Assembly (NCBI GenBank): GCA_958295895.1
Contig: CATQHI010000005.1
Span: forward strand, 1 to 64,000
DNA: 64,000 nucleotides
Direction: 5' to 3'
Origin: Saprospiraceae bacterium
GTDB taxonomy: Bacteria > Bacteroidota > Bacteroidia > Chitinophagales > Saprospiraceae
In this document: positions 33,210 through 41,995 of the stretch, piece by piece
Layout: each line of letters begins with the position of its first letter
Position numbering within the stretch: position 1 is the first letter of the stretch
Translations under genes and position numbers: made by a program
The notes under the pieces: generated by a model
Databases searched by the model: none
What the model was told of the DNA's origin: nothing
The model's input: only the letters and a program-made list of their open reading frames with translations

Positions 33210-33601
33210 TAGGTTGAGCTTTCGGCGGTGTGAGATATGGTAGATGGGGTTTGAAAGTAGGCAACTTTTTGCGGTTTGCAAAGCCGGGGGGTTGGACACA
33301 AGGCAAAAGTTCGTGAAACTTATGTTGCTACATGAGGCCGACCGTTGAGTAATAAACTAAATCTTACCACTTCAAGAGGATCAGAAATTGTCTAAGCTGA
33401 ATGGTTAGATTGCAATCTTGGAGCAAAGATGTCCCGCCTCCTGTCACTGTGTGAGGCTTCCGTTACTAGGACGCCGAAGTTCCTGTCCCAAGATGACTCA
33501 AGACTACCTAAGTTGGCAATATTTTACTCAATGCTGTACGTATGGACAGTGTAATTTAGCAGCGGCTACAATGACGTAGCTCTATCAAAATCCTTATAGG
33601 C
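33210..33601. other. AT-rich intergenic stretch without a recognisable gene
   Basis: About 390 bases of lower-GC DNA with no open frame of note on either strand and no clear hairpin terminator. I see no insertion-sequence ends. It forms the left part of the AT-rich patch that runs to about 35150. Confidence 0.5.
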
Positions 33602-34972
33602 ATGAAACTCCTCTCGCTAATTCTGTTCGTATTATGTTTTTCTCCGTCTTTGGGAGCTCAATTCGCTACATTAGATGTTCGTTTAATCAATTCTAGTAGT
33701 AGTGGAATAGTTTGCCCTGGAGAAAATGCCTCCTATGCGATCAGATATCAATACGGTCTTGATTGCAGGTTTGAGGGAGAAGGCTGCACATCATTTGTTC
33801 AACGAGTGCTGAGTAATAAGCTTATCCTTACTGCCGAAAATGGTGTCATATTGCAAGTTACTGATCCTTTAGGTGTACGTACAATAAATTCTTCGCAGGC
33901 ATCTATTACACTACCTAATATTGGAGGCGGCACATTTCAAGTCGTTGTGCGATGGGACAAAGTTTCTTCTACCAGCAAAGGAAAGCTTGCTGTTGCAGTA
34001 GAGGGAACTTTCGAGGGGTTATGTGTGGACGTCCGAAATGCAACGGCCTGTAGTTCTCTAGTTACGAAGAAAATTGCAGGTGGAATTGATTTACAAGAAG
34101 AAGGACTTAATGTATTTCCAAACAACCTGGCAGTTACTTTCGGAACGAATGACGCGTTGTTTTGTAACGGGCGCGCAACTTTCACCACCATTGTACCGCC
34201 AGATTCAAGGTGTGCTGATGTTGTAGCATTCGATTGGTACATTGGGACATCAAACACGCAGGTAGCTACTACATCAAGTAATTCTACAACTCTAAACTTT
34301 AACGCTGAGACGACACAGAGCGTTGGGGTAAGATTTAGATACGCTAATAACGGGTTTAGTCCAATATACAGGAGAACGTTCAATTCGAGACGGAAATCAA
34401 TTGTGGGACCTGATATAGCAGTTACTAACTCTCGAGACGGTACTTACCAATTCTCCGAGAAGCTAGGTATAAGTGGAACCGGTAAATTTGCTGTTGTACC
34501 TAGTAGCGGTGCAACTATTGAAGGGTTAGGGTCGAGAGTGCTGGTTATTTTTAGTGTGCCAGGAACTTATGAAATCAGATTTACAGCAGTAGAGTGTGGT
34601 AAGACAAAAACATGGAGCAAAGTTGTCACTGCAGTGCGTAGCGGAAGTCGCGCTATGCTATCACCTAATTTGGCGGCAAATATACAAATCGGAGATGAAG
34701 ATATATATGATCATATGTCAAAAATAAGTATCTATCCGACGCTGCTTGAAAAGGGCTCCTCCACTATCAATGTTACGGGAATCGACCGGTTGTTCAATAT
34801 GACAGATTGTACCTTGACTATATATAATAGCTTAGGCAGTGAGGTCTCAACGATTCCTTTAGCATCAAAGATAGATTTGAGTCCTATGAATCTAGGTTCT
34901 GGTATTTACATCGTGACATTAAATTCTCCTAACAAAAGTTCTAGTCTTATAGGTAAGGTGGTAGTGAATTAA
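33602..34972 (+). CDS. Secreted protein with T9SS sorting domain, AT-rich codon usage
   Basis: A 456-residue exported protein of unknown function. The signal peptide is MKLLSLILFVLCFSPSLGAQ. The body is beta-rich and Ser/Thr/Asn-rich with several Cys (GIVCPGENASYAIRY, CADVVAFDWYIG), resembling PKD/Ig-like repeats of Bacteroidota adhesin-type proteins. The C-terminus is a divergent type A sorting domain (ISIYPTLLEKG, CTLTIYNSLGSEV, DLSPMNLGSGIYIVTL, VVVN). Its codon usage is strikingly AT-rich compared with every neighbour (many ATA, TTA, AGA codons), pointing to recent acquisition from a lower-GC Bacteroidota. It lies just upstream of the decayed SusC. No catalytic motif is visible; a surface-binding role is only a guess. 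Confidence 0.72.
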   Translation: MKLLSLILFVLCFSPSLGAQFATLDVRLINSSSSGIVCPGENASYAIRYQYGLDCRFEGEGCTSFVQRVLSNKLILTAENGVILQVTDPLGVRTINSSQASITLPNIGGGTFQVVVRWDKVSSTSKGKLAVAVEGTFEGLCVDVRNATACSSLVTKKIAGGIDLQEEGLNVFPNNLAVTFGTNDALFCNGRATFTTIVPPDSRCADVVAFDWYIGTSNTQVATTSSNSTTLNFNAETTQSVGVRFRYANNGFSPIYRRTFNSRRKSIVGPDIAVTNSRDGTYQFSEKLGISGTGKFAVVPSSGATIEGLGSRVLVIFSVPGTYEIRFTAVECGKTKTWSKVVTAVRSGSRAMLSPNLAANIQIGDEDIYDHMSKISIYPTLLEKGSSTINVTGIDRLFNMTDCTLTIYNSLGSEVSTIPLASKIDLSPMNLGSGIYIVTLNSPNKSSSLIGKVVVN

Positions 34973-35148
34973 AGCAACTCGTTACGTACGGTGGGTGCTT
35001 GATACAGCAGCTAAATCAGAGTATAATATAGCGCAATAATCTGACTGTCCACGTTTGTTTAGGGAGTGCAATACTGGCCGGTTACAACAAAAATCATCCG
35101 GGCCACATTAACTGTATCTGTGAATATCCTATGCGGCTTAGGTATCAA

Positions 35149-36420
35149 TTGAGGAACTCAAGGCGATTTGGTACCAGCAATTAGTATACCTTCTTCCCCG
35201 CCGCGGCGGTTGGCTGGGTCGTCAGTGAAGAAGAATTCTTCAACGATGCCGGCCCGGTGAGCTACCTTAAGGTTCGCACCAGCTACGGACTTACCGGCAA
35301 TGCCAGCATTAGCAACTTCGCCAGCCGGGGCCTCTATGGCGCACGCGTCTATGCGGGTAGCGGCCTGGCCCCCACTCAGATCGCTAACCCCGATCTTACG
35401 TGGGAGGAGACCGCTCAATTCGACGTAGGCATCGATTTCGGTTTCTTCAATAACCGCCTAAGTGGAGAAATTGACTACTACGTTAAGAATACCTCCGATC
35501 TTTTGCTTGACGTACCCGTGCCGAGTACGACCGGCTTTCGCACCCAGTTTCGAAATGTGGGTGACCTGCGCAACCGTGGGGTAGAGCTTCTACTCAACGC
35601 CACGGTATTCGACGATGAATTTGGTTGGAGCACCAGTGCGAACTTCGCCTACAACGATAACAAAATCGTCTCACTGGCGGCCGGACAGGACATCATCGAC
35701 GACGGCGGTAGCCGCTATATGAACGTCGTTAAGGTAGGAGAGAGTATTGGCGCCTTTTACGGACTGGAGTACGCCGGCGTAGATCCCGAGAACGGCGATG
35801 GACTGTACTTTAACGCGCTCGATGAAGAAGGAAACCTGATCAGTCCCGAAGCCACCACTAATGATCCCAACATGGCTCAATTTGTGGTCCTTGGCGACGC
35901 CTTACCGACCACCCTCGCCGGCTGGAACAACAAATTTAACTTCAAAGGAATAAGCCTAGACGTCTTTGTACAGGGCAGCTTCGGCAAGGAGGTGCACAAT
36001 TCCGCCGGGGTGTTCCAGAGCTGCGGCGGCTGCTGGTTCGACAACCAGACCCGTGACCAACTCGATGCCTGGACGCCTGAGAGTACTGATACAGATGTGC
36101 CCGAGGCCCGCTTCTTCTGGGGCAATGCCGACCAGGGCCGTAGCAGTCGCTACCTCAGCAGTGGCAACTTTGTACGACTCAAGACAGTCACCCTGGCCTA
36201 CGAGCTACCGGCCAATCTCATCGACCGCATCGGTGTGAACCGCCTGCGCTTCTACATCACGGGCCAAAACCTCGCGACGATCACCAACTACGCGGGTTGG
36301 GACCCGGAGGTAGCCGCCGACTTCCTCGCCGACGATTCGCCCAACATTCGCACGAGCGTCGATTTCTACACCGCGCCCCAACCCCGGACCATCATCTTCG
36401 GCATCAACGTCGGTCTGTAA
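35149..36420 (+). pseudogene. SusC/RagA-type TonB-linked outer membrane protein, truncated C-terminal remnant
   Basis: Intact SusC proteins of about 1000 residues import polymers or peptides with a SusD lid. Only about the last 410 residues are present. Homology is good from SYLKVRTSYGLTGNASI onward (barrel strands, NPDLTWEETAQFDVGIDFGFFNNRLSGEIDYY, final PRTIIFGINVGL). It extends backwards through FFPAAAVGWVVSEEEFF, then crosses an in-frame TAG at 35182-35184 (probably a mutated Lys or Arg codon) into SRRFGTSN. Upstream of about 35149 the similarity fades into AT-rich DNA, so the plug, the carboxypeptidase-like domain and the signal peptide are gone. A GTG at 35257 could start a 387-residue fragment, but without a signal it would not reach the outer membrane. 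SusD follows 28 bases later. Confidence 0.85.
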
Positions 36421-36448
36421 GCCTACTCCCACTCCCCAATTTTATACC

Positions 36449-37790
36449 ATGAAAACCATAACTTTCATCGCCTTACTGGGTCTGGGATTACTCACGTTTT
36501 CCTGCTCTAACGAGCTTGATCTCCAGCCCGCCCAGAGCATCGGCGAAGATGTCGCCCTGAATTCCGACGCTACCGTTAAGGCCGTCCTCATCGGTGCCTA
36601 CGATCAACTCGGCGACGGTGACCTCTACGGTGGTAATGCCCTGCGCGATGCCGACCTCCTTTGGGGGTACTGGCGAGCTGCTTTTCGTCGGCACTTTCAA
36701 TAGCCCAGACGAGATCGCCCGTAAGCAGATCACTACCGGCAACGCTGATGCCGAAGCCCGCTGGATCGAAAGCTACGAAGGCATCAACATCGTCAATAAT
36801 GTCCTCTCTGCCCTCGATGTCGTTAATGCTGACGACCAGGCACGGGTGGAGGGGGAAGCTCGCTTCATCCGCGGGCTGCTGTATTTTGACCTCGTTCGGT
36901 ACTACGGTCAGGCTTACGAGGGCGGCGAGGCGAATGACCAAGTTGGGGTACCGATCGTACTGACCCCCACCCGCGGGATCAGTGACGAAAATGATGTGAC
37001 CCGAGCCACCGTAGCGGCCGTATACGATCAAATCCTAAGCGATCTAACCACTGCCGTAGATCTGCTTCCCCCAACGAATGATGTGTACGCCGGAAGTCTC
37101 GCCGCTCGTGCTCTGCTCGCCCGCGTCTATCTACAGATGGACCGCTACGCCGACGCGCGCGATGTCGCAGATGCAGTCATTGAGAGTGGTTCTTTTGCTC
37201 TCACTCCGAGCTACGCTGAGGCCTTCATGAACGGTAGCAATAGTGTGGAGGACATCTTCGCCGTACAGGTCAGCTCTCAGGATGGTACCAACAGCCTTAC
37301 CACCTTCTACTCCGTACCTGAGTTCGGCTATGGCGATATCGAAGTGCTTGACAACCACCTCGCGCTCTACGAAGACGGGGACACTCGCGGAGATTTATTC
37401 TTCGAGCGCGGCGGCGTTACCTACACTGGTAAATTCAATAACCAGTTTGCCAATGTCACCGTGATCCGCCTAGCCGAAATGTACCTCATCCGCGCCGAGG
37501 CCAACGCCCGCCTCGATAGCGAAGTAGGTGCCTCCCCCACCGAAGACATTAACCGTCTGCGCAACCGCGCGGGGCTCGACGATCTTGACGATGATGACGT
37601 AGACCTCGACTTTATTCTGGAAGAGCGCCGCCGCGAGCTCGCCTTCGAGGGCTTCCGCATCCACGACATCAAGCGCCTACAGGGTAGCGTCGGCACCTTC
37701 GCCTACGATGCCAATGAACTGGTCTTCCCAATCCCCGCCCGCGAGATTGTAGCTAACCCGAATATTGAGCAGAACCCAGGGTATAACTAG
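36449..37790 (+). pseudogene. SusD/RagB-type nutrient-binding lipoprotein with one-base frameshift
   Basis: The substrate-binding lid lipoprotein partner of SusC. ATG 36449 gives a lipoprotein signal (MKTITFIALLGLGLLTFSC) and an N-terminal TPR-like start (NSDATVKAVLIGAYDQLGDGDLYG), then the frame closes at TAG about 84 codons in. Homology resumes one base later: removing a base at CTCCTTTGG (36656-36664) joins DADLFGG to TGELLFVGTF. The rest is a normal SusD body (ARFIRGLLYFDLVRYYGQ, LTTAVDLLPP, RALLARVYLQMDRYADA, FILEERRRELAFEGFRIHDIKR and the end IPAREIVANPNIEQNPGY). With the SusC 5' end lost too, the pair is unlikely to work. The frameshift alone could be an assembly error; the SusC loss could not. 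Confidence 0.87.
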
Positions 37791-37800
37791 GGGCGGTTGA

Positions 37801-37846
37801 GCAACTATTGGCAAATAGTGGGGTTTATTTGCCAAATAGTTGTTGC
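37801..37846. promoter_or_regulatory. Inverted repeat upstream of the toxin-antitoxin genes
   Basis: GCAACTATTGGCAAATA (37801-37817) is mirrored by TATTTGCCAAATAG...TTGC (37826-37846) with a small indel. ACTATT...AAATAGT also forms an inner palindrome. It runs right up to the antitoxin ATG (37847), as expected for autoregulation by an AbrB-type antitoxin complex. Confidence 0.6.
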
Positions 37847-38137
37847 ATGGTACTTACGCTGGATAAATTTGGACGGATACTGATTCCGAAAAAGGCGCGT
37901 CAGGCCCTACGGCTAGAAGCGGGATCGAAGGTTGAGCTAACGGTCGATGAAGTAACTGGCACGGCCGAGCTTAAACTTCAGACGGACCAGGAAGAAGGCT
38001 CGTCCTATATAAAGTATGCCGAATGGGGCTGGCCTTACTTAGACGTTGGCCCTCCTACCGTAGAGGCGATAGATACCGCAGCTTTGATAAAAAGTATTCG
38101 TCAAGCTTACTTAGACCGAAAGTTTGGACTCAAGTGA
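37847..38137 (+). CDS. AbrB/MazE-type antitoxin (VapB-like)
   Basis: A 96-residue DNA-binding antitoxin. The N-terminal swapped-hairpin AbrB domain is MVLTLDKFGRILIPKKARQALRLEAGSKVELT. The acidic C-terminal half, which would wrap the toxin, ends SIRQAYLDRKFGLK. I chose ATG 37847: it follows the inverted repeat directly and begins the domain, whereas the frame upstream (37808) reads through the operator. Its stop overlaps the toxin start (GTGA). It is likely to repress its own promoter through the palindrome at 37801-37846. Assignment rests on the domain plus the adjacent PIN toxin. Confidence 0.82.
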   Translation: MVLTLDKFGRILIPKKARQALRLEAGSKVELTVDEVTGTAELKLQTDQEEGSSYIKYAEWGWPYLDVGPPTVEAIDTAALIKSIRQAYLDRKFGLK

Positions 38138-38586
38138 GGTGCTTCTTCGATACCTCCATCCTGCTACCGGCCGCACTTACCGCACACCCCAATCATGACC
38201 GCGCGTTCGGTCTACTTCGGCAAGCTGCCCGGGAAACAAAGCCTTCCGACTTACTATGCCTGAGTACACATGTGATTGCCGAAATGTATGCAACTTTTCC
38301 AAACGTGGCACGCCAACTTGGTATTGAAGTGACACTCCCTCAGGTATTTGCCGAGATAAAGGCAGTAGTGCGGCATCTCAATACTGTCGACCTTAATGAA
38401 GCTGACTACTTCACAGCACTCGAACGCTGTGTGGATTTAGCCCTGAGCGGGGCGGTGTTCTACGATGCGCTCCATTTTCAGGCCGCGCTAAAGGCGAAAG
38501 CTGATATACTTTATACCGAAAACCGTCGCGACTTCGACCGTCTGCTTCGGGCTGATGAGTTAACGATTCGAAGCTTGCCCGACTAG
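38134..38586 (+). CDS. PIN-domain toxin ribonuclease (VapC-like)
   Basis: A 150-residue PIN nuclease expected to cut a specific RNA when freed from its antitoxin. Acidic metal-binding residues are visible at Asp6 (CFFDTSILL), Glu50 (VIAEMYATFP), Asp111 (FYDALHFQAAL) and in ENRRDFDRL. I chose the GTG at 38134, which overlaps the antitoxin stop as GTGA, the typical coupled arrangement; the ORF is open upstream but unrelated. The protein has the usual VapC length and ends LTIRSLPD. The target RNA (often tRNA or rRNA) cannot be told from sequence. The pair sits beside the decaying SusCD locus and could be part of an accessory segment. Confidence 0.85.
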   Translation: MRCFFDTSILLPAALTAHPNHDRAFGLLRQAARETKPSDLLCLSTHVIAEMYATFPNVARQLGIEVTLPQVFAEIKAVVRHLNTVDLNEADYFTALERCVDLALSGAVFYDALHFQAALKAKADILYTENRRDFDRLLRADELTIRSLPD

Positions 38587-38595
38587 TCTAGCGTC

Positions 38596-40194
38596 CTACA
38601 ACACCGAATACTGCACAAACCCCGCCCGCTCCGGATAGTCCGTCGTGTAGTGCAACCCCCGGCTTTCTTTCCTGAGACTCGCCGCCTTAGTCACCAAATA
38701 CCCCACCGAGATCAAATTCCGGAGCTCACACAACTGCGGACTCACCAGGCTATTCCGGTACAGCTCCTCGGTCTCCTCGTGCAGCAGGGTCAGTCGATCC
38801 CTGGCCCGCTTCAGGCGCTTATCGCTACGCACGATGCCCACGTAGCTCGACATCACCTCTTTGAGCTCCTTAACACTCTGGGTGATTAGTACCTGCTCCT
38901 TCGGCTCCATCGTGCCGGTGCGCTCCCACTGTGGAATATCCTCCTGGAGCTCCAGGTTGTCGATGTTAGTAGCGATTGAGTGAGCGATGCGATGACCGAA
39001 GACCAGTGCCTCCAGCAGGCTGTTACTGGCCAGGCGATTAGCCCCGTGTAACCCCGTACTCGTGCACTCCCCGGCAGCGTACAGGCGGTTGACCGAGCTG
39101 CGCCCGAACTCGTCCACCTTCACCCCCCCACACATGTAGTGGCAGGCCGGGTTGATCGGCACCAGCTCCCGCATGGGGTCGATGCCGTTCTCGATGCACT
39201 TATCGTAGATTGTCGGAAAGTGCGCCCGGAATTTCTCCTCGTCCAGTTCCCGGCAGTCCAGGCACATGAACTCCGCCCCCGTCAGCTTCATCTCGTTGTC
39301 GATGGCCCGGGCCACGATATCGCGCGGTGCCAGACTCCCCCGCGGATCGTAGTCGTGCATGAACTCCGACCCGTCCGGCCGCTTCAGGATTGCCCCGAAG
39401 CCCCGTACCGCCTCACTAATTAAGAACGCCTGCTTCTCAATCCCCGGACTATACAGCGCCGTCGGGTGAAACTGCACGAACTCCATATTCTCCAGGTGCA
39501 CCTTGGCCCGGTACGCCATCGCGATCCCGTCCCCCGTAGCGATCACTGGATTGGTCGTACTCCGGTAAATCTGCCCATTGCCACCAGCCGCTAGCACGGT
39601 CGTTCGCGCCAGGATCGTACTGATCTCCCAGTTTTCCTTATTCAGTACGTAGGCACCGTAGCACTCAATGTTCTCCGTCAGCCGGGTCACGATGTGGCCC
39701 AGGTGATGCTGCGTTAGCAGATCCAGTGCGAAGTAGTGCTCGTGCACCTTTAAGTTATCCAGCGTGGCCGCCTTCGCACTCAGCGCCCGCTGGATCTCCC
39801 AGCCCGTCAGGTCCTTATAGTGCAGGATCCGATTCTCCGAGTGCCCCCCTTCCCGCCCCAGGTCGTACTTCTGAAACTGGTCCAGGTCGAAGCGTGTGCC
39901 CCATTCGATGATCTCCTCCACCCGCTCCGGCCCTTCCTCCACTACGATGCGCACGATGTGCTCGTCGCACAGTCCCGCTCCGGCGTCTAGGGTATCCTCG
40001 ATGTGTTTTTCGTAGTTGTCCGTACCGTGATCCCACACCGCCGCCACGCCTCCCTGTGCGTAGCTGGTATTACTCTCCCGTTCGTTGACCTTCGTGAGTA
40101 CGTCGATCTGTAGTTCGGGTCGGAGCATGGCCAGTTTGATTCCGGTGCTGAGGCCGGCGATGCCGGAGCCGATGATGAGTACGTCGGTGGTCAA
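38596..40194 (-). CDS. nadB: L-aspartate oxidase
   Basis: FAD enzyme converting L-aspartate to iminoaspartate, the first step of de novo NAD synthesis. The 532-residue length and motifs fit NadB: DVLIIGSGIAGLSTGIKLA, SNTSYAQGGVAAV, the substrate region DLGREGGHSENRILHYKDLTG, VLAAGGNGQIYRSTTNPVIATGDG, and the signature CHYMCGGVKVDEFGRSSVNRLYAAGECTSTGLHGANRLASNSLLEALVFG. The start is TTG (TTG ACC ACC GAC), since no ATG lies nearer the domain start; a TACCTTCA -7 box (40217-40224, minus strand) is suitably placed. It is 9 bases from the toxin stop on the opposite strand. NadA and NadC are not in the window. Succinate dehydrogenase is excluded by the EGGHSE and C-terminal features. Confidence 0.93.
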   Translation of the reverse strand: MTTDVLIIGSGIAGLSTGIKLAMLRPELQIDVLTKVNERESNTSYAQGGVAAVWDHGTDNYEKHIEDTLDAGAGLCDEHIVRIVVEEGPERVEEIIEWGTRFDLDQFQKYDLGREGGHSENRILHYKDLTGWEIQRALSAKAATLDNLKVHEHYFALDLLTQHHLGHIVTRLTENIECYGAYVLNKENWEISTILARTTVLAAGGNGQIYRSTTNPVIATGDGIAMAYRAKVHLENMEFVQFHPTALYSPGIEKQAFLISEAVRGFGAILKRPDGSEFMHDYDPRGSLAPRDIVARAIDNEMKLTGAEFMCLDCRELDEEKFRAHFPTIYDKCIENGIDPMRELVPINPACHYMCGGVKVDEFGRSSVNRLYAAGECTSTGLHGANRLASNSLLEALVFGHRIAHSIATNIDNLELQEDIPQWERTGTMEPKEQVLITQSVKELKEVMSSYVGIVRSDKRLKRARDRLTLLHEETEELYRNSLVSPQLCELRNLISVGYLVTKAASLRKESRGLHYTTDYPERAGFVQYSVL

Positions 40195-40230
40195 GGGGTG
40201 AGGAGGTTGTGAGTGTTGAAGGTATGATAC

Positions 40231-40254
40231 GGGGCGGGGCCGCAGGTGCGAAAA
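40231..40254 (+). repeat. Dispersed GGCGGGGMCGCAGGTGCA motif, copy 8
   Basis: Intergenic copy reading GGGGCGGGGCCGCAGGTGCG then AAAA, upstream of nadB and adjoining a hairpin array. Confidence 0.75.
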
Positions 40255-40345
40255 CTACAATACGGTCTCCGGCAGCGCCTCCAGACATTTCCAGCGCAGC
40301 CAGAGGCTGCATTTTGCTGACGCTGCCGGAGGCAGCATTGTACTG
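40255..40345. repeat. Hairpin array between nadB and zwf
   Basis: Read on the minus strand, two mini-hairpins follow the same frame as those at 21600-21639: AATGC-TGCC-TCC-GGCA-GCG (stem arms 40322-40336) and AATGC-AGCC-TCT-GGCT-GCG (40296-40310). Stems differ by compensating changes (GCTGCC/GGCAGC versus GCAGCC/GGCTGC). A further TCCGGCAGCGCCTCC segment at 40267-40281 is related. The array joins directly to copy 8 of the dispersed motif. Confidence 0.62.
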
Positions 40346-40362
40346 TGCCCGGGCGAAGCGAT

Positions 40363-41898
40363 CTACAACTTCGTGTAGTGCTTATCATCCACCAGAGAAG
40401 CCACCGGGTTCCGCCAGCTGCCGCCCTTCACATCATCCCAGAGCTCGTCCGCCTCGCTAGGCCCCCAGGTGCCGGCCTCGTAGGTAGCTAGGGGCGCTTC
40501 GCCCTTTTCCCAGGCCTCGATGATGGGGTCGACGAAGGCCCAGGCCACCTCGACACTATCACCGCGGGCGTAGAGGGTAGGATCACCCTTCATGCAGTCG
40601 AGCAGGAGGCGGCTATAGGACTCGGGCACGTCCTTAGTGGTCAGGTCGCGGTAAAAGAAGTCCATGTCGACGTTCTTCACGCGGAAGCCCTCCCCAGGTA
40701 CCTTCATGCCGAACTCCATGGCCATACCCTCGTCGGGCTGGATGCGGATGATGAGCTGGTTGTCGCACTTCATCGCGTAGTCATCGAACTGGGCGAAGAT
40801 GGCCTGCGGGGGGTTCTTAAAGGTGATGACTACCTCAGTGACCTTGAGTGGCAGACACTTACCGGTGCGAATGAAGAAGGGAACACCCGCCCAGCGCCAG
40901 TTGTCGATGAAGAACTTCATGCCCACGTAGGTCTCGGTGGTACTGTCGTCGGGTACGCCCTCGGCGTCCTTGTACGATACTACCTGACCCTCCTTGGTCT
41001 CGCCGGCCGTGTACTGCGCACGCACTACCTGCTCGGCAACCTGTTCCCCGGTGATGGGCCGTAGCGACTGAAACAACTTCATCTTCTCGCCCCGAATGGA
41101 TATGGCATCGGCCCGAATGGGGGGCTCCATCGCTACGTGGGCCAGTACCTGTAGCAGGTGGTTCTGGATCATATCGCGCATGGCCCCACTGCCATCGTAG
41201 TAGCCGCCGCGGCTGCCTACGCCCACGGTCTCGGCGGCGGTGATCTGTACCGACTGAATGTAGTTACGGTTCCATAGCGGCTCGAAGAAGCCGTTGGCGA
41301 AGCGGGTCACCAGTAAGTTCTGCACCGTTTCCTTACCCAGGTAGTGGTCGATGCGGTAGATGTTGTTCTCGGGGAAGAAGGACTGGATGTCCTCGTTCAG
41401 TTTTTTTGCCGAGGCCTCGTCGTAGCCAAAGGGCTTTTCGACCACCAGGCGGGCCCAGCCGCCCTCCGGTTTGTTGAGGCCCGAGGCGGCCAGGGCTCCC
41501 GGGATCGTGCTGTATAATTTGGGCGGCGTGGAAAGGTAAAAAATATAGTTACTGCCCGTCTGAAACTCCTGGCTCAGTTTATCGAGGCGTGCCTTCAGCT
41601 TGTCCACATCCTCCTTTCCATCGTACACCTGTAGGTCCTGGTAGAAAAGCAGTTTGGCGAACTCCTGCATTTGCGGTTGGGACTTCTGCTCGTCGGTAAA
41701 GAACTCACTCTCGAACACGACCTTATCCCGGAAGGCCTCGTCGGTGTAGTCCGTACGGCTTGCGCCCAGCAACGCGAAGTGCTCCGGCAAGTAGCCGCCC
41801 CGGTACAGATCGTAGACGGCGGGGATAAGCTTGCGCTGGGCCAGGTCACCGGAGGCACCGAAGATGATCAGAATGTGAGATTGTACGGAGTTGGCCAT
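40363..41898 (-). CDS. zwf: Glucose-6-phosphate 1-dehydrogenase
   Basis: Oxidises glucose-6-phosphate to 6-phosphogluconolactone with NAD(P)+, the entry of the oxidative pentose phosphate pathway. The 511-residue protein has the dinucleotide fold IIFGASGDLAQRKLIPAVYDLYR, the active-site peptide RIDHYLGKETVQNLL, EKPFGYDEASA, the G6P/NADP region FIRTGKCLPLKVTEV, and the end PVASLVDDKHYTKL. I chose ATG 41898 (MANSVQSHILIIFGASGD); the open frame upstream overlaps the divergent rpiB and is not needed. It lies divergent from rpiB and near gnd, giving a loose pentose phosphate cluster. A 6-phosphogluconolactonase gene is not present here. Confidence 0.96.
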   Translation of the reverse strand: MANSVQSHILIIFGASGDLAQRKLIPAVYDLYRGGYLPEHFALLGASRTDYTDEAFRDKVVFESEFFTDEQKSQPQMQEFAKLLFYQDLQVYDGKEDVDKLKARLDKLSQEFQTGSNYIFYLSTPPKLYSTIPGALAASGLNKPEGGWARLVVEKPFGYDEASAKKLNEDIQSFFPENNIYRIDHYLGKETVQNLLVTRFANGFFEPLWNRNYIQSVQITAAETVGVGSRGGYYDGSGAMRDMIQNHLLQVLAHVAMEPPIRADAISIRGEKMKLFQSLRPITGEQVAEQVVRAQYTAGETKEGQVVSYKDAEGVPDDSTTETYVGMKFFIDNWRWAGVPFFIRTGKCLPLKVTEVVITFKNPPQAIFAQFDDYAMKCDNQLIIRIQPDEGMAMEFGMKVPGEGFRVKNVDMDFFYRDLTTKDVPESYSRLLLDCMKGDPTLYARGDSVEVAWAFVDPIIEAWEKGEAPLATYEAGTWGPSEADELWDDVKGGSWRNPVASLVDDKHYTKL

Positions 41899-41995
41899 GC
41901 TGTGGGGGTCTTTGCCTTGCAAAGGTGGGTTCTTTTTAGAAGGTTTACGCCCCCGGCAAGGTAATTTGTGCCCGTACAACAAAAACCCCACGCCC

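Noticed and set aside
33210-33601. Insertion-sequence remnant in the AT-rich patch
   Set aside because: No transposase fragment, terminal inverted repeats or target duplications could be seen.
40191-40388. Minus-strand ORF across the nadB upstream region
   Set aside because: It reads through the hairpin array and motif copy 8, with no protein-like features.
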